Shown in pieces: positions 17,378 to 26,789 of a stretch of DNA of 51,448 nt. A program made the translations under genes and the position numbers. The stretch comes from Myxococcota bacterium (GTDB taxonomy: Bacteria > Myxococcota_A > UBA9160 > PR03), in contig JANQRO010000187.1 of assembly GCA_028284525.1 (NCBI GenBank), positions 1-51,448 of the forward strand, read 5' to 3'. The notes beneath the pieces are model-generated. The model had not been told where the DNA came from. It did not search any database and saw nothing but the letters and a program-made list of their open reading frames with translations. How positions within the stretch are numbered: the first letter of the stretch is position 1; each line of letters begins with the position of its first letter.

Positions 17378-18135
17378 CGCCGGCCTCCGCGCCGCCCGCG
17401 CTGGTCTTCGTGCCCGGGCTCGATGGCACGGCCCTCATGTTCTACCGGCAGATTCCCCTGGCCGCCGAGCGGTTTCGCCCGATGGGGTTCCCGCTCCCGA
17501 ACGACGCCGCGCTCGACATGGACGACCTGGTCGCCGCGCTGGCGACGTTTCTGGACCGCGAGGCGGGTCCGGAGGTGGTGCTCTGCGGTGAATCCTTCGG
17601 AGGCGCCCTCAGCCTGAGCTTCGCTCTCGCGTATCCCGATCGGCTCCGCGGGCTGGTGATCCTGAACTCCTTCCCGGTGATCCGCGAGCGTTGGAAGCTC
17701 TATTTGGGGCCCCTCGCGCTTCGCTTGCTGCCGTGGGGCGCGATGCCGATCGTGCGCCGGTTCACGGAGGCCCGACTGCACAGCCCCCACGCCCGTCCCG
17801 AGGATCTGCGCGAGTTTCGCGAGCGCTCCAAGCGGATCGGCAAGGCGGGGTACCTGCGGCGTCTCGAGATCTTGCGTCGCTACGACATCCGCGACCGGCT
17901 GGGCGCGCTACGCCCGCCCACGCTCTTTCTGGCCGGGGATCGCGATCGCCTCCTCCCGGCCGTATCCGAAGCGCAATACATGGCCGAGCGGGTCCCGAGG
18001 GGGAAGGCGGTGGTGCTCCGGGGCTACGGGCACATCTGTATGATCAACCACGACTTCGATCTCATGGACTACATCGGCCCGTGGTTCGAGCGGGAGCTCC
18101 GCGCCCCGGGTCGATCGGTCGACTCGACGTCGTAG
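17374..18135 (+). CDS. Alpha/beta hydrolase
   Basis: A 253-residue alpha/beta-hydrolase-fold protein. The nucleophile elbow is CGESFGG (Ser74), the acid is in LAGDRDRLLP and the base His in RGYGHICM. The oxyanion region is FVPGLDGTALMFY. The lid is Arg-rich. Its ATG overlaps the stop of the membrane beta-helix gene by 4 bases, so it probably processes a product or substrate of that protein, such as an acyl ester or thioester; this is inference. It converges on the membrane protein gene 12 bases away. Confidence 0.88.
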   Translation: MTPASAPPALVFVPGLDGTALMFYRQIPLAAERFRPMGFPLPNDAALDMDDLVAALATFLDREAGPEVVLCGESFGGALSLSFALAYPDRLRGLVILNSFPVIRERWKLYLGPLALRLLPWGAMPIVRRFTEARLHSPHARPEDLREFRERSKRIGKAGYLRRLEILRRYDIRDRLGALRPPTLFLAGDRDRLLPAVSEAQYMAERVPRGKAVVLRGYGHICMINHDFDLMDYIGPWFERELRAPGRSVDSTS

Positions 18136-18147
18136 CCCCCGGCCCGT

Positions 18148-18621
18148 CTACCCCCCGGTGACGCCGTCGAGATCCGGCGCCGGGTGCCCGCGAAGCAGGA
18201 GCGCCGCCATCGCCGCGCCGCCGAGGAGCGCGCCCATCCAGAACTGGTGAACGCCCAGCCCCGGGATCCCCCACACGCCGGTCACCCACAGGACGACGCC
18301 GAAGAGCAGCGCGGGCCCCACCACCAGGGCCGACCACAGCCCCGGGAAGATCGGCCGGAACGCGACGGCGTGGGCCGTGACCACGCCGGCGCCCATCCAC
18401 ACCGCGAAGTGGAGCACGCTGTAGACCGCCGCGCGAGCCGGATCGGGATCCGCCCCGAGCGCCGCCTCGAGGCCGTCGAAGAAGTGGGCGTGGAGCACGC
18501 TCGGGGTCCGCAGGAACGCGCCGGTCAACAGATCGTAGAGCGTGAACACGGCGAGCACGCACGCGCCCGCCACGCCCCCGGCGAGGAGGCCTCGGCTGAG
18601 GATCGGGTGGTCAGTGTCCAT
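18148..18621 (-). CDS. Small integral membrane protein, unknown function
   Basis: A 157-residue protein with about four hydrophobic segments: GLLAGGVAGACVLAVFTLYDLL, AAVYSVLHFAVWMGAGVVTAHAVAF, LWSALVVGPALLFGVVLWVTGVW and FWMGALLGGAAMAALLL. His and Trp residues within the second and fourth segments are notable. I do not recognise the family. Its ATG 18621 lies inside the end of the methyltransferase gene (11-base overlap), so translation is probably coupled to it. Confidence 0.7.
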   Translation of the reverse strand: MDTDHPILSRGLLAGGVAGACVLAVFTLYDLLTGAFLRTPSVLHAHFFDGLEAALGADPDPARAAVYSVLHFAVWMGAGVVTAHAVAFRPIFPGLWSALVVGPALLFGVVLWVTGVWGIPGLGVHQFWMGALLGGAAMAALLLRGHPAPDLDGVTGG

Positions 18622-19465
18622 GCCCCCGTATCGACCGATCGGCCCCGGACCTTTCGCCGGCCGGACGTGTCGGCTCGGCGCCGCGGCGCGACCTTGGAGT
18701 CGCCTCGCCCGCTCGCCTGGCGACGAAGAACTCGTAGCCGTACCAGTCGGGAAAACGCCGTCGGAGCTCGATCTCGCGCTCGGTGGTGTCGAGGAGGGCC
18801 CGAGCGCTCCGATCTCCCGCGTAGCGGGCTCTGAGCGCCGGAAGCTTCGCGGCGAGGGGCGCGTAGTAGTGCTCCCACCAGGCGGTGTCCGGAAGGGTGA
18901 AGTGCCCGAGCGGGTCGTAGCCGGCGGCGCGGAGGGCCTCCAGGCGCGTCTCCACGTCTCGCACGGCCGGGTACTCCGCATTCCAGAACCCGACCAGGGG
19001 AGCCGGCGGGTGGGGCCGGAGCCACACCAACTCGGTGACCGCGAGGCGTCCCCCCGGCCGGAGCAGGCTCCGCCACGCGGCGAGGGCCGTCTCGAAGCCG
19101 GCGATGTAGGCCGCGCCCTCGCACCAGAGGAGGTCGAAGCTCTCCGCCGCGAAGGGCAAGGCCCTCATGTCCGCGACGAGGGCGGCGATCCGGAACGCGA
19201 CCTCGTCACGCGTGGCGCGCCTCTCGAGCTCCCGCAGGTACGCGGGGAGGAGATCCACGGCGGTGACGGTTCCGTCGAGGGCCCTCGCCAGGGCCACCGT
19301 TTGCATACCCGGGCCACATCCGATGTCGAGCACGCGAACGCCTGCCGGGAGCTCCCCACAAAGCGACAAGGCCCGCAGGGTGCTCTCGTCGCAGCCCGGC
19401 CCCTGTCTCGGGAGGCCGTGTTGGATCTCCAAGAACACGTCGAAGAGGTCGGGGTCCTCGATCAT
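18611..19465 (-). CDS. SAM-dependent methyltransferase (class I)
   Basis: A 284-residue Rossmann-fold methyltransferase. Motif I is RVLDIGCGPGMQT, followed by the acidic end of strand 2 in VTAVDL and motif IV-like SFDLLWCEGAAYI. RSLLRPGGRLAVTE is the usual post-motif. The C-terminal third (PPAPLVGFWNAEYP, PDTAWWEHYYAPL) resembles small-molecule methyltransferases of the Methyltransf_11/25 groups. Substrate unknown. ATG 19465 has AAAGGA 5 bases upstream. The C-terminal about 25 residues are Arg-rich and overlap the downstream membrane protein gene. Confidence 0.88.
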   Translation of the reverse strand: MIEDPDLFDVFLEIQHGLPRQGPGCDESTLRALSLCGELPAGVRVLDIGCGPGMQTVALARALDGTVTAVDLLPAYLRELERRATRDEVAFRIAALVADMRALPFAAESFDLLWCEGAAYIAGFETALAAWRSLLRPGGRLAVTELVWLRPHPPAPLVGFWNAEYPAVRDVETRLEALRAAGYDPLGHFTLPDTAWWEHYYAPLAAKLPALRARYAGDRSARALLDTTEREIELRRRFPDWYGYEFFVARRAGEATPRSRRGAEPTRPAGERSGADRSIRGHGH

Positions 19466-19676
19466 CGAGTCCTTTCCGGGTTGCGGGGCGCGGCGGGGTG
19501 TCGCGACGTGTTCGAGGTGTCGTGGTGAGCGTCTGCGGGCGCGCGGCCCGGGCGCCCAGCGTTCTCGAGATCGTTCCGCGGCGCGGAGCCTAGCCGGTGG
19601 GCCCGCTGCGGAACGGGGGTGCGAGCGGCCGCGAGAGACGGCTGCGTTCGGGTTTGGAAGCGTCCGGCTCTCCCCG

Positions 19677-19682
19677 TATGAT
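19677..19682 (+). promoter_or_regulatory. -10-like element TATGAT
   Basis: TATGAT lies 9 bases upstream of the GTG at 19692 of the small exported protein. No obvious -35. Confidence 0.35.
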
Positions 19683-19691
19683 TGGGGGGTG

Positions 19692-19991
19692 GTGAGAAGC
19701 CGAGTCGGCAAAATGTTCACGGTCGGAGCGCTCGCGCTCCTGGTTCTCGCCTACGGCGGCGTCTCCGCGTCGCACCACCACGACCTGGACGACCACGGCG
19801 AGCGTCTCGACCACACCTGTTTCGTCTGCGAGACGTCGTCGCCGCTCGATGCGACCGGGGCGGTGTCCCCGTCGCTTGTCGCGTTGCCCCCGGAGTGGTC
19901 CCGCCCGCTTCCCGCGCACCCGGGGGTCGTCGCGGAGATCACCCGACGCCCGGGCGCCGCGCGCGCTCCGCCCGCGCTTCCGTCCCGCTGA
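19692..19991 (+). CDS. Small exported His/Cys-containing protein, DUF2946-like
   Basis: A 99-residue protein with an N-terminal signal (VRSRVGKMF, then FTVGALALLVLAYGGVSA) and predicted cleavage before SHHHDLDDHGE. The His/Asp cluster followed by DHTCFVCE suggests metal binding, as in the DUF2946 group of small exported proteins; the assignment is by general pattern only. The C-terminal part is Pro/Ala/Arg-rich. Starts GTG 19692 or ATG 19713 are possible; the first gives a better positively charged n-region. Confidence 0.6.
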   Translation: MRSRVGKMFTVGALALLVLAYGGVSASHHHDLDDHGERLDHTCFVCETSSPLDATGAVSPSLVALPPEWSRPLPAHPGVVAEITRRPGAARAPPALPSR

Positions 19992-20079
19992 GCCCACCCC
20001 GAAGTTCCGACCTGCGCTCGCGCCGCGCGGCCCGTCCGCGCCGGTCGCCTCACCCCCTGTCCGAAGGAGGGCCGGAGAC

Positions 20080-20211
20080 ATGGGTCCCCCCTGCACCTGG
20101 CCGATCGACTCGACGGGTCGCCCACGCCGCCTGTACGGCGGTGGCGACCGCGGGTCCACCCGAACACGCGTCGCGGCGCCGGTCGCTGGAGCCGGCCCGA
20201 GGGTCCGATGA
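20080..20211 (+). CDS. Possible 43-residue small ORF
   Basis: ATG 20080 follows a purine-rich AAGGAGGGCCGGAGA, and the stop overlaps the next ORF in ATGA. The product is Arg/Gly/Pro-rich with no recognised domain. The ribosome site and overlap are the only support; it may be a leader or chance. Confidence 0.25.
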   Translation: MGPPCTWPIDSTGRPRRLYGGGDRGSTRTRVAAPVAGAGPRVR

Positions 20212-20435
20212 GTAAACGAGAACACGACGAGACCTGTCGGGCGCTGACCCACCTCATCGAGCGCTCCCTCGAGGGGCATTCGTCGCGGTGGGTGCTGGTC
20301 GTGTCGCACCCCCACGAGAGCGAGGAGGCGGCCTACGTCCAGACCTACGCGAACGTCGACGATTCCACGCTCGCGCCGATGCTCCGGGCGGCAGCCAGGA
20401 TGCTCGACAAGCACCGCCGGAGGGTCGCGCATTGA
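20208..20435 (+). CDS. Small hypothetical protein
   Basis: A 75-residue soluble protein beginning MSKREHDETCRALTHLIE, with a central VLVVSHPHESEEAAYVQTYANV and a basic C-terminus. I do not recognise it. ATG 20208 has GAGGG 4 bases before. It overlaps the following small gene by TTGA, indicating a two-gene unit. Confidence 0.5.
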   Translation: MSKREHDETCRALTHLIERSLEGHSSRWVLVVSHPHESEEAAYVQTYANVDDSTLAPMLRAAARMLDKHRRRVAH

Positions 20436-20683
20436 ACCCCCAGCGATTCACCCACGGACAGCAGCTCGCCGCGCTCGTGGTCTCGTGGCGTCTGCGGACC
20501 ACCTTCCACCACGCGCTCGACATGGTCGCGCGGCCCTACCGGGGGAACGTGTCGGGGTTCTGGGAGAGGGCGGCCGCCACCCTGCTGGCGGGACGGCTCC
20601 CCGAGCCGGAGACAGAGCTCCGGGAGGGCTCACGATGCGCCTGCCCGGATTGCCCGGCCTCGGTCGTGTCCCGTCCCGGGTAG
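20432..20683 (+). CDS. Small hypothetical protein with Cys-x-Cys-x2-Cys tail
   Basis: An 83-residue protein starting at TTG 20432, with GGAGGG 7 bases upstream, overlapping the previous stop by 4 bases. The helical N-terminal part (RFTHGQQLAALVVSWRLRTTFHHALDMV) is followed by a C-terminal CACPDCP, a possible metal site. Family unknown. The coupled start and good ribosome site argue it is real. Confidence 0.45.
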   Translation: MNPQRFTHGQQLAALVVSWRLRTTFHHALDMVARPYRGNVSGFWERAAATLLAGRLPEPETELREGSRCACPDCPASVVSRPG

Positions 20684-20827
20684 AGACGGGCGCGGTCCAC
20701 GCGACCTCGAGGCCTGCGCGCGGCGCCCGACCTCGGGGCCCGCGCGCGCTCGAGGCGCTGCGATCTGCTACCCGTCCCTGCACCCGACCGCACGAACGCT
20801 TCGACGACGGCCTGGATGGGGGTGAGC

Positions 20828-21382
20828 ATGAAGCGAGTGGTGTTGGTTCTTCTTCTCGTGGCGGGATGGGTCGCTCCGGCGCCCGCCGAGACGGGGTTCC
20901 AGTTCGCCGCCGGAACGACGCGGGTCCCCGACGACCCGCACGTCGACGGGTTCCGGATCTCGTTCTTCCACGGGGAGAACGAGCGGATGAACGGGTTCGA
21001 TTTCGGGATCCTGTCCCTGAGCTCGACCCGGGACCGGTCGGGGCTGGCGACGATCTTCGGGGTCAGTCGGACGACCGGCACCTCCTCGGGGCTCAACGCC
21101 GCGTTCATGATCGTGCACGAGGGCGAGGCCAGCGGGGTGAACGCGGGGTTTCTCAACTTCGTGAAGACGCTGAAGTCGGGGCTCAACCTCGGCTTCATCA
21201 ACGTCACCGAGGGATTCAGCTCGATGGACCTCAGCGGGATCGGTGTGTCCGACCGATCGAACGTCCAGGTGGGCTTCATCAACGTGACGAAGAAGATCGA
21301 GAACTTTCAATTCGGCTTTGTGAACATCGCCGAGAACGGGTTTCTCCCGGTCTTTCCGATCTTCAACGTCCCGAAGCAGTAG
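20828..21382 (+). CDS. Exported VC2662/LA_2272-like surface repeat protein
   Basis: A 184-residue protein with a clear signal peptide (MKRVVLVLLLVAGWVAPAPA, cleavage before ETGF). The mature part is a run of short beta repeats of the type GxNxGFxN: LNAAFMIV, VNAGFLNFV, LNLGFINVT, VQVGFINVT and FQFGFVNIAENGFLPVFPIFN. The last block is the usual ending of the VC2662-like family, thought to be outer-membrane or surface associated; function unknown. I start at ATG 20828; ATG 20816 in the same frame adds four residues. Confidence 0.8.
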   Translation: MKRVVLVLLLVAGWVAPAPAETGFQFAAGTTRVPDDPHVDGFRISFFHGENERMNGFDFGILSLSSTRDRSGLATIFGVSRTTGTSSGLNAAFMIVHEGEASGVNAGFLNFVKTLKSGLNLGFINVTEGFSSMDLSGIGVSDRSNVQVGFINVTKKIENFQFGFVNIAENGFLPVFPIFNVPKQ

Positions 21383-21444
21383 CCCGTCGCGCGCCGGGGG
21401 ACCGCCAACGCGATCCCCCTGGCGGCGTCTCGGCGATCTGCCGG

Positions 21445-21450
21445 TAGACT
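21445..21450 (+). promoter_or_regulatory. -10-like element TAGACT before the DUF1329 gene
   Basis: TAGACT, identical to the tRNA element at 6873, lies 119 bases upstream of the chosen GTG start of the DUF1329 gene. Confidence 0.4.
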
Positions 21451-21568
21451 CGGCCTGCGCGACCCCCGGATCCAGCCAATGCGACGAGCCCTTCGGACAC
21501 GGGTGCGGCCGCGGGCCCGGATCCCGCGACGCGGTGCGGCCCGCGGCCGCCCGCGAGGAGAACTCCAC

Positions 21569-22969
21569 GTGACCGATCGAGGCGACACCCGCCCTGTGCC
21601 CACGAATTGCCCGTCGCTCCGCGCGCGGATCCCGACACGGTGGAGCGGGGTGATCCTCGCGCTCGGGCTCGTGTGGGGCGCGCTCCCCGCCCTCGCGGAC
21701 AACACCGCAGTCCGACCCGGCTCGGTGATCGACGCCCGCAACGTCCAGACGATCGCGCCGTGGGTTCCCGAGCCGCTGCGTCCCTATACGATCGACGGGT
21801 TCGACGACCTGCGCATGGAGATCGTCGCCACCGAGGACTACCCGCTCCATCCGAAGTACGTCGAGGCCACCGTGAAGTTCGCCTGTCAGGCCTCGTTGGG
21901 TCCCGATCGACAGCTGCGTGACTACACGGCGGGTCAGCCCTTTCCCCACTCGACCTGGGCGGTCGAAGCGACGTCGCACGCCTGCGATCTCGATCTCGCC
22001 GGGCCCGACGCGGGGCTCCGCCTCGCGTGGAACATCAACCACCGGTGGGTGGGGGGCGGGATCGTGATGCCCCACCAGGCCCAGAGCTTCTGGCGCGCCG
22101 CCGGGGACAACACCTGGAAGTACGCGCACTCCCACTACCGCCGCACCTACTTCAGCCACCGGGCCGATCTCCTCCCGGGCACCACCATGCTCGTCCCCGA
22201 CACCGACGTCGAGTGGGCCGAGTACACCGAGCTGGTGGCCCCCTTCGACCTGCGGGGGTTCTCGATCCTGGCCTTCCGCTACCGCGATTCCCGGGCGCGC
22301 CCCGACGACGCCTGGAGCTACGTCCCGAGTCTCCGGCGGGTGCGGCGGATCTCGGCGGAAGAGAAAGCGGACGCGTTGGTCGGGTCCGACTTCACCCTCG
22401 AGGACTTCTACCTCTTCTCGGGCTACGTGTGGGACCAGGACTGGGTGTACCACGGGGAGTCCGAGATGCTCGTCCCGCTCGATACGGCGCGCCGCTGCTT
22501 CCCGCTGAACCTCCCGTCGTGGGACGGGACGATCGGAGACCTCGGCGACGAATCGGACTTTCGCTCCTGTCGCTTCGGTCCCTACGACGCCCTGCCCTTT
22601 GTCGACGAGCGCTGGCAGGTCCGCACGGTGTTCACGCTCGAGCAGCGCCCGAAGCGCGAAGACCACCCCTACTCGCGCAAGCTCCTGTGGTTCGACAAAG
22701 AGACCTACGCACCGATCGCGTTCCTCGCCTACGACCGCGACGGTCAGCCCTTCCGGACCACCTGGTACGTCCACGATTGGAGCGAGACCGACGGGCGACC
22801 CGAAACGCAGGGGCACTACGCTCCGCTGATCGTCGCCAGCATGGTGGCCAACGTCCAGCGAGGGGTGTCGAACCTGATGCTGACCTTCGGCACCGACGGA
22901 GACGACCTGAGCGCCGCCGAGGCGCGGCGTCTCTTCGACGTCACCCGGCTCAAGCGCAAGGCGCGCTGA
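21569..22969 (+). CDS. DUF1329 family exported protein
   Basis: A 466-residue protein of the DUF1329 group, LolA/LolB-fold outer-membrane-associated proteins often found near lipid or hydrocarbon metabolism genes and RND exporters. The signal region is WSGVILALGLVWGALPALA, with cleavage near residue 43. Characteristic segments are DDAWSYVPSLRRVRRIS, FTLEDFYLFSGYV and YSRKLLWFDKETYAPIAFLAYDRDG. Six or more cysteines in the mature part could form disulphides. GTG 21569, with GAGGAG 8 bases upstream, is preferred; ATG 21479 in frame would add 30 Arg-rich residues. A role in lipid or hydrophobic substrate transport is inferred from family context. Confidence 0.88.
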   Translation: MTDRGDTRPVPTNCPSLRARIPTRWSGVILALGLVWGALPALADNTAVRPGSVIDARNVQTIAPWVPEPLRPYTIDGFDDLRMEIVATEDYPLHPKYVEATVKFACQASLGPDRQLRDYTAGQPFPHSTWAVEATSHACDLDLAGPDAGLRLAWNINHRWVGGGIVMPHQAQSFWRAAGDNTWKYAHSHYRRTYFSHRADLLPGTTMLVPDTDVEWAEYTELVAPFDLRGFSILAFRYRDSRARPDDAWSYVPSLRRVRRISAEEKADALVGSDFTLEDFYLFSGYVWDQDWVYHGESEMLVPLDTARRCFPLNLPSWDGTIGDLGDESDFRSCRFGPYDALPFVDERWQVRTVFTLEQRPKREDHPYSRKLLWFDKETYAPIAFLAYDRDGQPFRTTWYVHDWSETDGRPETQGHYAPLIVASMVANVQRGVSNLMLTFGTDGDDLSAAEARRLFDVTRLKRKAR

Positions 22970-23054
22970 GACGTATCGCCCCCCGACCGGGCCGATCGGG
23001 AGCCGGTGGACCGCTCCCGACGACGCCGCCCGCTCGCCCGCGAAAGGAAGACCC

Positions 23055-23741
<687 letters not shown>

Positions 23742-23778
23742 ACGGCACGAGCGCCGTGCAGCGCCGGCGGGCCGGGTT

Positions 23779-23784
23779 TACACT
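23779..23784 (+). promoter_or_regulatory. -10-like element TACACT before the cupin gene
   Basis: TTTACACT lies 33 bases before the cupin GTG at 23818 and matches the TAnACT pattern. Confidence 0.4.
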
Positions 23785-23817
23785 CGGGCTGGCGACACAC
23801 GTCCAAGGAGGCCACCC

Positions 23818-24258
23818 GTGGAGTTGTTCGACCCGACCCAGCTGAACTGGATCGAGCTCAAAGGCGGTGAGGAGTTCGACTACCCGATCGACTACGCCTT
23901 CGCCGTGCTCAGCGCCCGGCCCGACGGTCACATCGACGTGGTGTTTCGCTGGGAGCCCAACTCGTACTGCCACTTCCACCGCCACCTCGTCGACACGACC
24001 ACCACCGTGCTCCGGGGCGAGCACCACCTGATCGAGATGGACCAGGGTGTGGAGCTCGAGCACAAGGTGCGCGTCGCCGGCGACTACGCCCACAAGCCCG
24101 CCGGCGACGTCCACATGGAGTACGCCGGCCCGTCGGGGTCGATGCTGCTCTTCAATATGTACGCCCCCGACGGACGTCTCTTCGAGATCCTCGACAAGGA
24201 CGAGAACGTCCTCGGCGAGGCGACGATCGAGAATCTCGTGTCCGGCCGCCTCGGCTGA
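23818..24258 (+). CDS. Cupin-fold protein (paralogue A)
   Basis: A 146-residue single-cupin protein. Likely metal ligands are in YCHFHRHLVDTT, RGEHH and AGDVHMEYAG, so a metal-binding jelly roll is expected; reaction unknown. It is clearly paralogous to the protein at 39072-39545: both share FxYPIDYxxAVL, YCHxHRHL, GEHH and GDxHMEY in the same order. The GTG start 23818 follows AAGGAGG with 7-base spacing. It sits between two SDR genes; its paralogue sits beside a Baeyer-Villiger-type monooxygenase and an epoxide hydrolase. Confidence 0.8.
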   Translation: MELFDPTQLNWIELKGGEEFDYPIDYAFAVLSARPDGHIDVVFRWEPNSYCHFHRHLVDTTTTVLRGEHHLIEMDQGVELEHKVRVAGDYAHKPAGDVHMEYAGPSGSMLLFNMYAPDGRLFEILDKDENVLGEATIENLVSGRLG

Positions 24259-24304
24259 TCGGCGCCGCCCTCGAGCCTCGGTGGGACCGCGGAGGGGCCT
24301 TGTG

Positions 24305-25261
24305 ATGCTGACCACACGGGTCTGCGAGCCCGCGCTCCTCGAGAAGGACCTGGCGGGTCGCGTCTACGTCGTCACCGGCGCGAACTCCGGGGTGGGGCGG
24401 GCGACCGCGGAACAACTCGCGCGCCAGGGAGCGCGCGTCGTCGCGGGATGCCGGCGGGTCGACGCCGGGGCAGCGGCCTTCGTCGGGCTCGGCGAGGTTC
24501 CGGGTTCGGTGGAGGTGGTGGAGCTCGACCTCGGCCGCCTCGACTCGGTGCGCGTCTTCGCCGAGGCCTTCGCGGCGCGCGCCGATCGCCTCGACGGTCT
24601 GGTGAACAACGCCGGGGTCATGATGTGTCCGGAGGGACGCACCGCGGACGGCTTCGAGACCCAGCTCGGGGTGAACCACCTGGGGCACTTCCTGTTGACC
24701 GAGCTGCTCCTCGACACGCTCCGCGCCAGCGCGCCCTCGCGCATCGTGTGTGTCTCGAGCGTGCTCCACGTGGGAACGCGCAAGCAGGTGGGCGAGATCG
24801 ACCTCGACGACCCTCACTTCGAACGCCGACCCTACGACAAGACCCTGTCCTACACCCAGTCGAAGCTGGCCAATGTGCTCCACGCCGCCGAGCTGGCGCG
24901 GCGGCTCGGAGACAGCGGCGTGTCGGCGTTCTCCGTACACCCCGGCTGGGTGCGCACCAACCTGGTGCAGCACACCATGCCGGCGTGGGTGCAGAACGTG
25001 GTGATGCGCCCCTTCAGCGGGCTGCTGGGGATGATCTCCCCCGAGGAGGGGGCGCAGACCAGCCTCCACTGTCTCCTCGACGACGACGCGCCGCGACACA
25101 GCGGTGCCTACTACAGCCAGCACAGCCTGCTCTATCCCCGCAAAGAGCACCGCTCGGGGGGCTGGCCGATGACGTCGCCCAACCCCAACGCGCGCGACGC
25201 GGAGCTCGCCGCGCGGCTCTACGAGCGCAGCCGCGAGTGGGTCGGGCTCGCGTCGGCTTGA
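24305..25261 (+). CDS. Short-chain dehydrogenase/reductase (retinol dehydrogenase/WWOX-like)
   Basis: A 318-residue SDR with cofactor motif TGANSGVG, VNNAGVMMCP, VCVSSVLH and catalytic YTQSK, followed by VHPGWVRTNL. The long C-terminal region with HSGAYYSQ matches retinol dehydrogenase-like SDRs. Substrate unknown, probably a lipophilic alcohol or ketone. ATG 24305 has GGAGGGG 7 bases upstream. It converges on hpaE. Confidence 0.9.
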   Translation: MLTTRVCEPALLEKDLAGRVYVVTGANSGVGRATAEQLARQGARVVAGCRRVDAGAAAFVGLGEVPGSVEVVELDLGRLDSVRVFAEAFAARADRLDGLVNNAGVMMCPEGRTADGFETQLGVNHLGHFLLTELLLDTLRASAPSRIVCVSSVLHVGTRKQVGEIDLDDPHFERRPYDKTLSYTQSKLANVLHAAELARRLGDSGVSAFSVHPGWVRTNLVQHTMPAWVQNVVMRPFSGLLGMISPEEGAQTSLHCLLDDDAPRHSGAYYSQHSLLYPRKEHRSGGWPMTSPNPNARDAELAARLYERSREWVGLASA

Positions 25262-25283
25262 TCCGTGGAGACGGCCGCTCCGG

Positions 25284-26789
25284 TCAGACCGGATCGGCGC
25301 CGAGACGGGGAATCGGGTGGGTGCCGAGGGCGACGCACACGTTCTTCGTCTCCATGAAGAACTCGAAGCTGTAGTCGCCGCCGTCGCGACCGATGCCCGA
25401 GGCCTTCATGCCGCCGAAGGGCGCGGGGAGATGGCGGTTGTTCTCGGAGTTGAGCCAGATCATCCCGGCGTCGAGGTCTCGGGCGAGACGGTGACCACGC
25501 TCGAGGTCGCCGGTCCACACGTAGGCCGCGAGGCCGTAGCGCACGTCGTTGGCGAGGCGCAGCGCCTCCGCCTCGTCGGCGAAGGGCACGACGGTGAGGA
25601 CGGGGCCGAAGATCTCCTCCTGCGCCACCCGCATCGCGTTGTGCGCACCGAGGAGCAGCGAGGGGGGCGTGCAGGGTGGCGTCGCGGCGGGGGCGCTCAC
25701 GACCTGGGCGCCCTCTTCCGCCGCGATCTCCAGATAGCGCGCGACCTTGGCGCGGTGGGTGGGGTGGATCAAGGGGCCGAGCTCGGTGTCCGGGTCGAGG
25801 GGGTCGCCGACGCGGATGCCCGCGAGGCGGGCGCGGAGGCGGTCCGCGAACACGTCGTGGATGCTCTCCTCGACGAGGAGCCGGCTGCTCGAGGTGCAGC
25901 GCTCCCCGTTGAGGCTGAAGATCATGAAGACCACGGCTTCGAGGGCGCGATCGAGATCGGCGTCTCCGAACACCAGCACCGGATTCTTCCCGCCGAGCTC
26001 GAAGTGCACGCGCTTCAAGGTCGGCGCTCCCTGCGCCATGATCGCCGCCCCGGTGGCGGACTCGCCGACGAAGGCGATGGCGCGGATCGGCAGGGCCTCG
26101 GTGAGGGCGCGCCCGGCGACCTCGCCCACGCCGTGGACGGTGTTGAGCACTCCGTCCGGGAGTCCCGCATCGCGGGCGATCTCGGCCAGGAGCACCGCGG
26201 AGAGGGGACTCCACTCTGCGGGCTTGTGGACGACGGTGCAGCCCGAGGCCAGCGCCGGTGCGATCTTCCACGTGGAGAGCATGAAGGGCGTGTTCCACGG
26301 AGTGATCACGCCGACGGGTCCGATCGGCTGCCGCAACGTGTAGTTGAGGTGGCGCTCGGCGGGGAGCGCGAGCCCGTCGCGGGCGCTCTCGGCGCGGTCG
26401 GCGAAGAAGCGGAAGTTCTCGGCCGCTCGCGCCGCCGCCTTGCTCATGAAGCGGATGGGCTGGCCGGTGTCGCTCGATTCGACCAGGGCGATTTCGTCGG
26501 CGCGGGCCTCGATCCCGTCGGCGATGCGGTGGAGCAGCGCCTTGCGGGGCGCCCCGCCGAGGGAGGCCCAGGGACCGAAGGCGTCCTCCGCCGCCCTGGC
26601 CGCACGCTCGACGTCTGCGGGCTGTCCTGCGGCCACGCGCGCCAGGAGCGCGTCGTCGAAGGGCGCCCTCGTCTCGAAGGTCTCGCCCGCGACGGGCTCG
26701 AAGCGACCGCCGACGAAGTGACCGACCGGGGTGTCGCGGAAGCGGACCAACGCGGCGTCGGCGCGGGCGCGGTGCTCGGCGAGGCTCAC
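25284..26789 (-). CDS. hpaE: 5-carboxymethyl-2-hydroxymuconate semialdehyde dehydrogenase
   Basis: A 501-residue NAD-dependent aldehyde dehydrogenase. It has the PWNTPF cofactor region, FELGGKNP with the general-base Glu, and the catalytic Cys in NGERCTSSSR. The wording ERCTSSSRLLV, IRVGDPLDP and C-terminal MKASGIGRDGGDYSFEFFMETKNV are those of HpaE/HpcC, the enzyme after ring cleavage of homoprotocatechuate. Its neighbours (isomerase hpaF, extradiol dioxygenase hpaD, hpaG, hpaB) confirm the pathway. The GTG start 26789 overlaps the hpaF stop in GTGA. Confidence 0.92.
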   Translation of the reverse strand: MSLAEHRARADAALVRFRDTPVGHFVGGRFEPVAGETFETRAPFDDALLARVAAGQPADVERAARAAEDAFGPWASLGGAPRKALLHRIADGIEARADEIALVESSDTGQPIRFMSKAAARAAENFRFFADRAESARDGLALPAERHLNYTLRQPIGPVGVITPWNTPFMLSTWKIAPALASGCTVVHKPAEWSPLSAVLLAEIARDAGLPDGVLNTVHGVGEVAGRALTEALPIRAIAFVGESATGAAIMAQGAPTLKRVHFELGGKNPVLVFGDADLDRALEAVVFMIFSLNGERCTSSSRLLVEESIHDVFADRLRARLAGIRVGDPLDPDTELGPLIHPTHRAKVARYLEIAAEEGAQVVSAPAATPPCTPPSLLLGAHNAMRVAQEEIFGPVLTVVPFADEAEALRLANDVRYGLAAYVWTGDLERGHRLARDLDAGMIWLNSENNRHLPAPFGGMKASGIGRDGGDYSFEFFMETKNVCVALGTHPIPRLGADPV

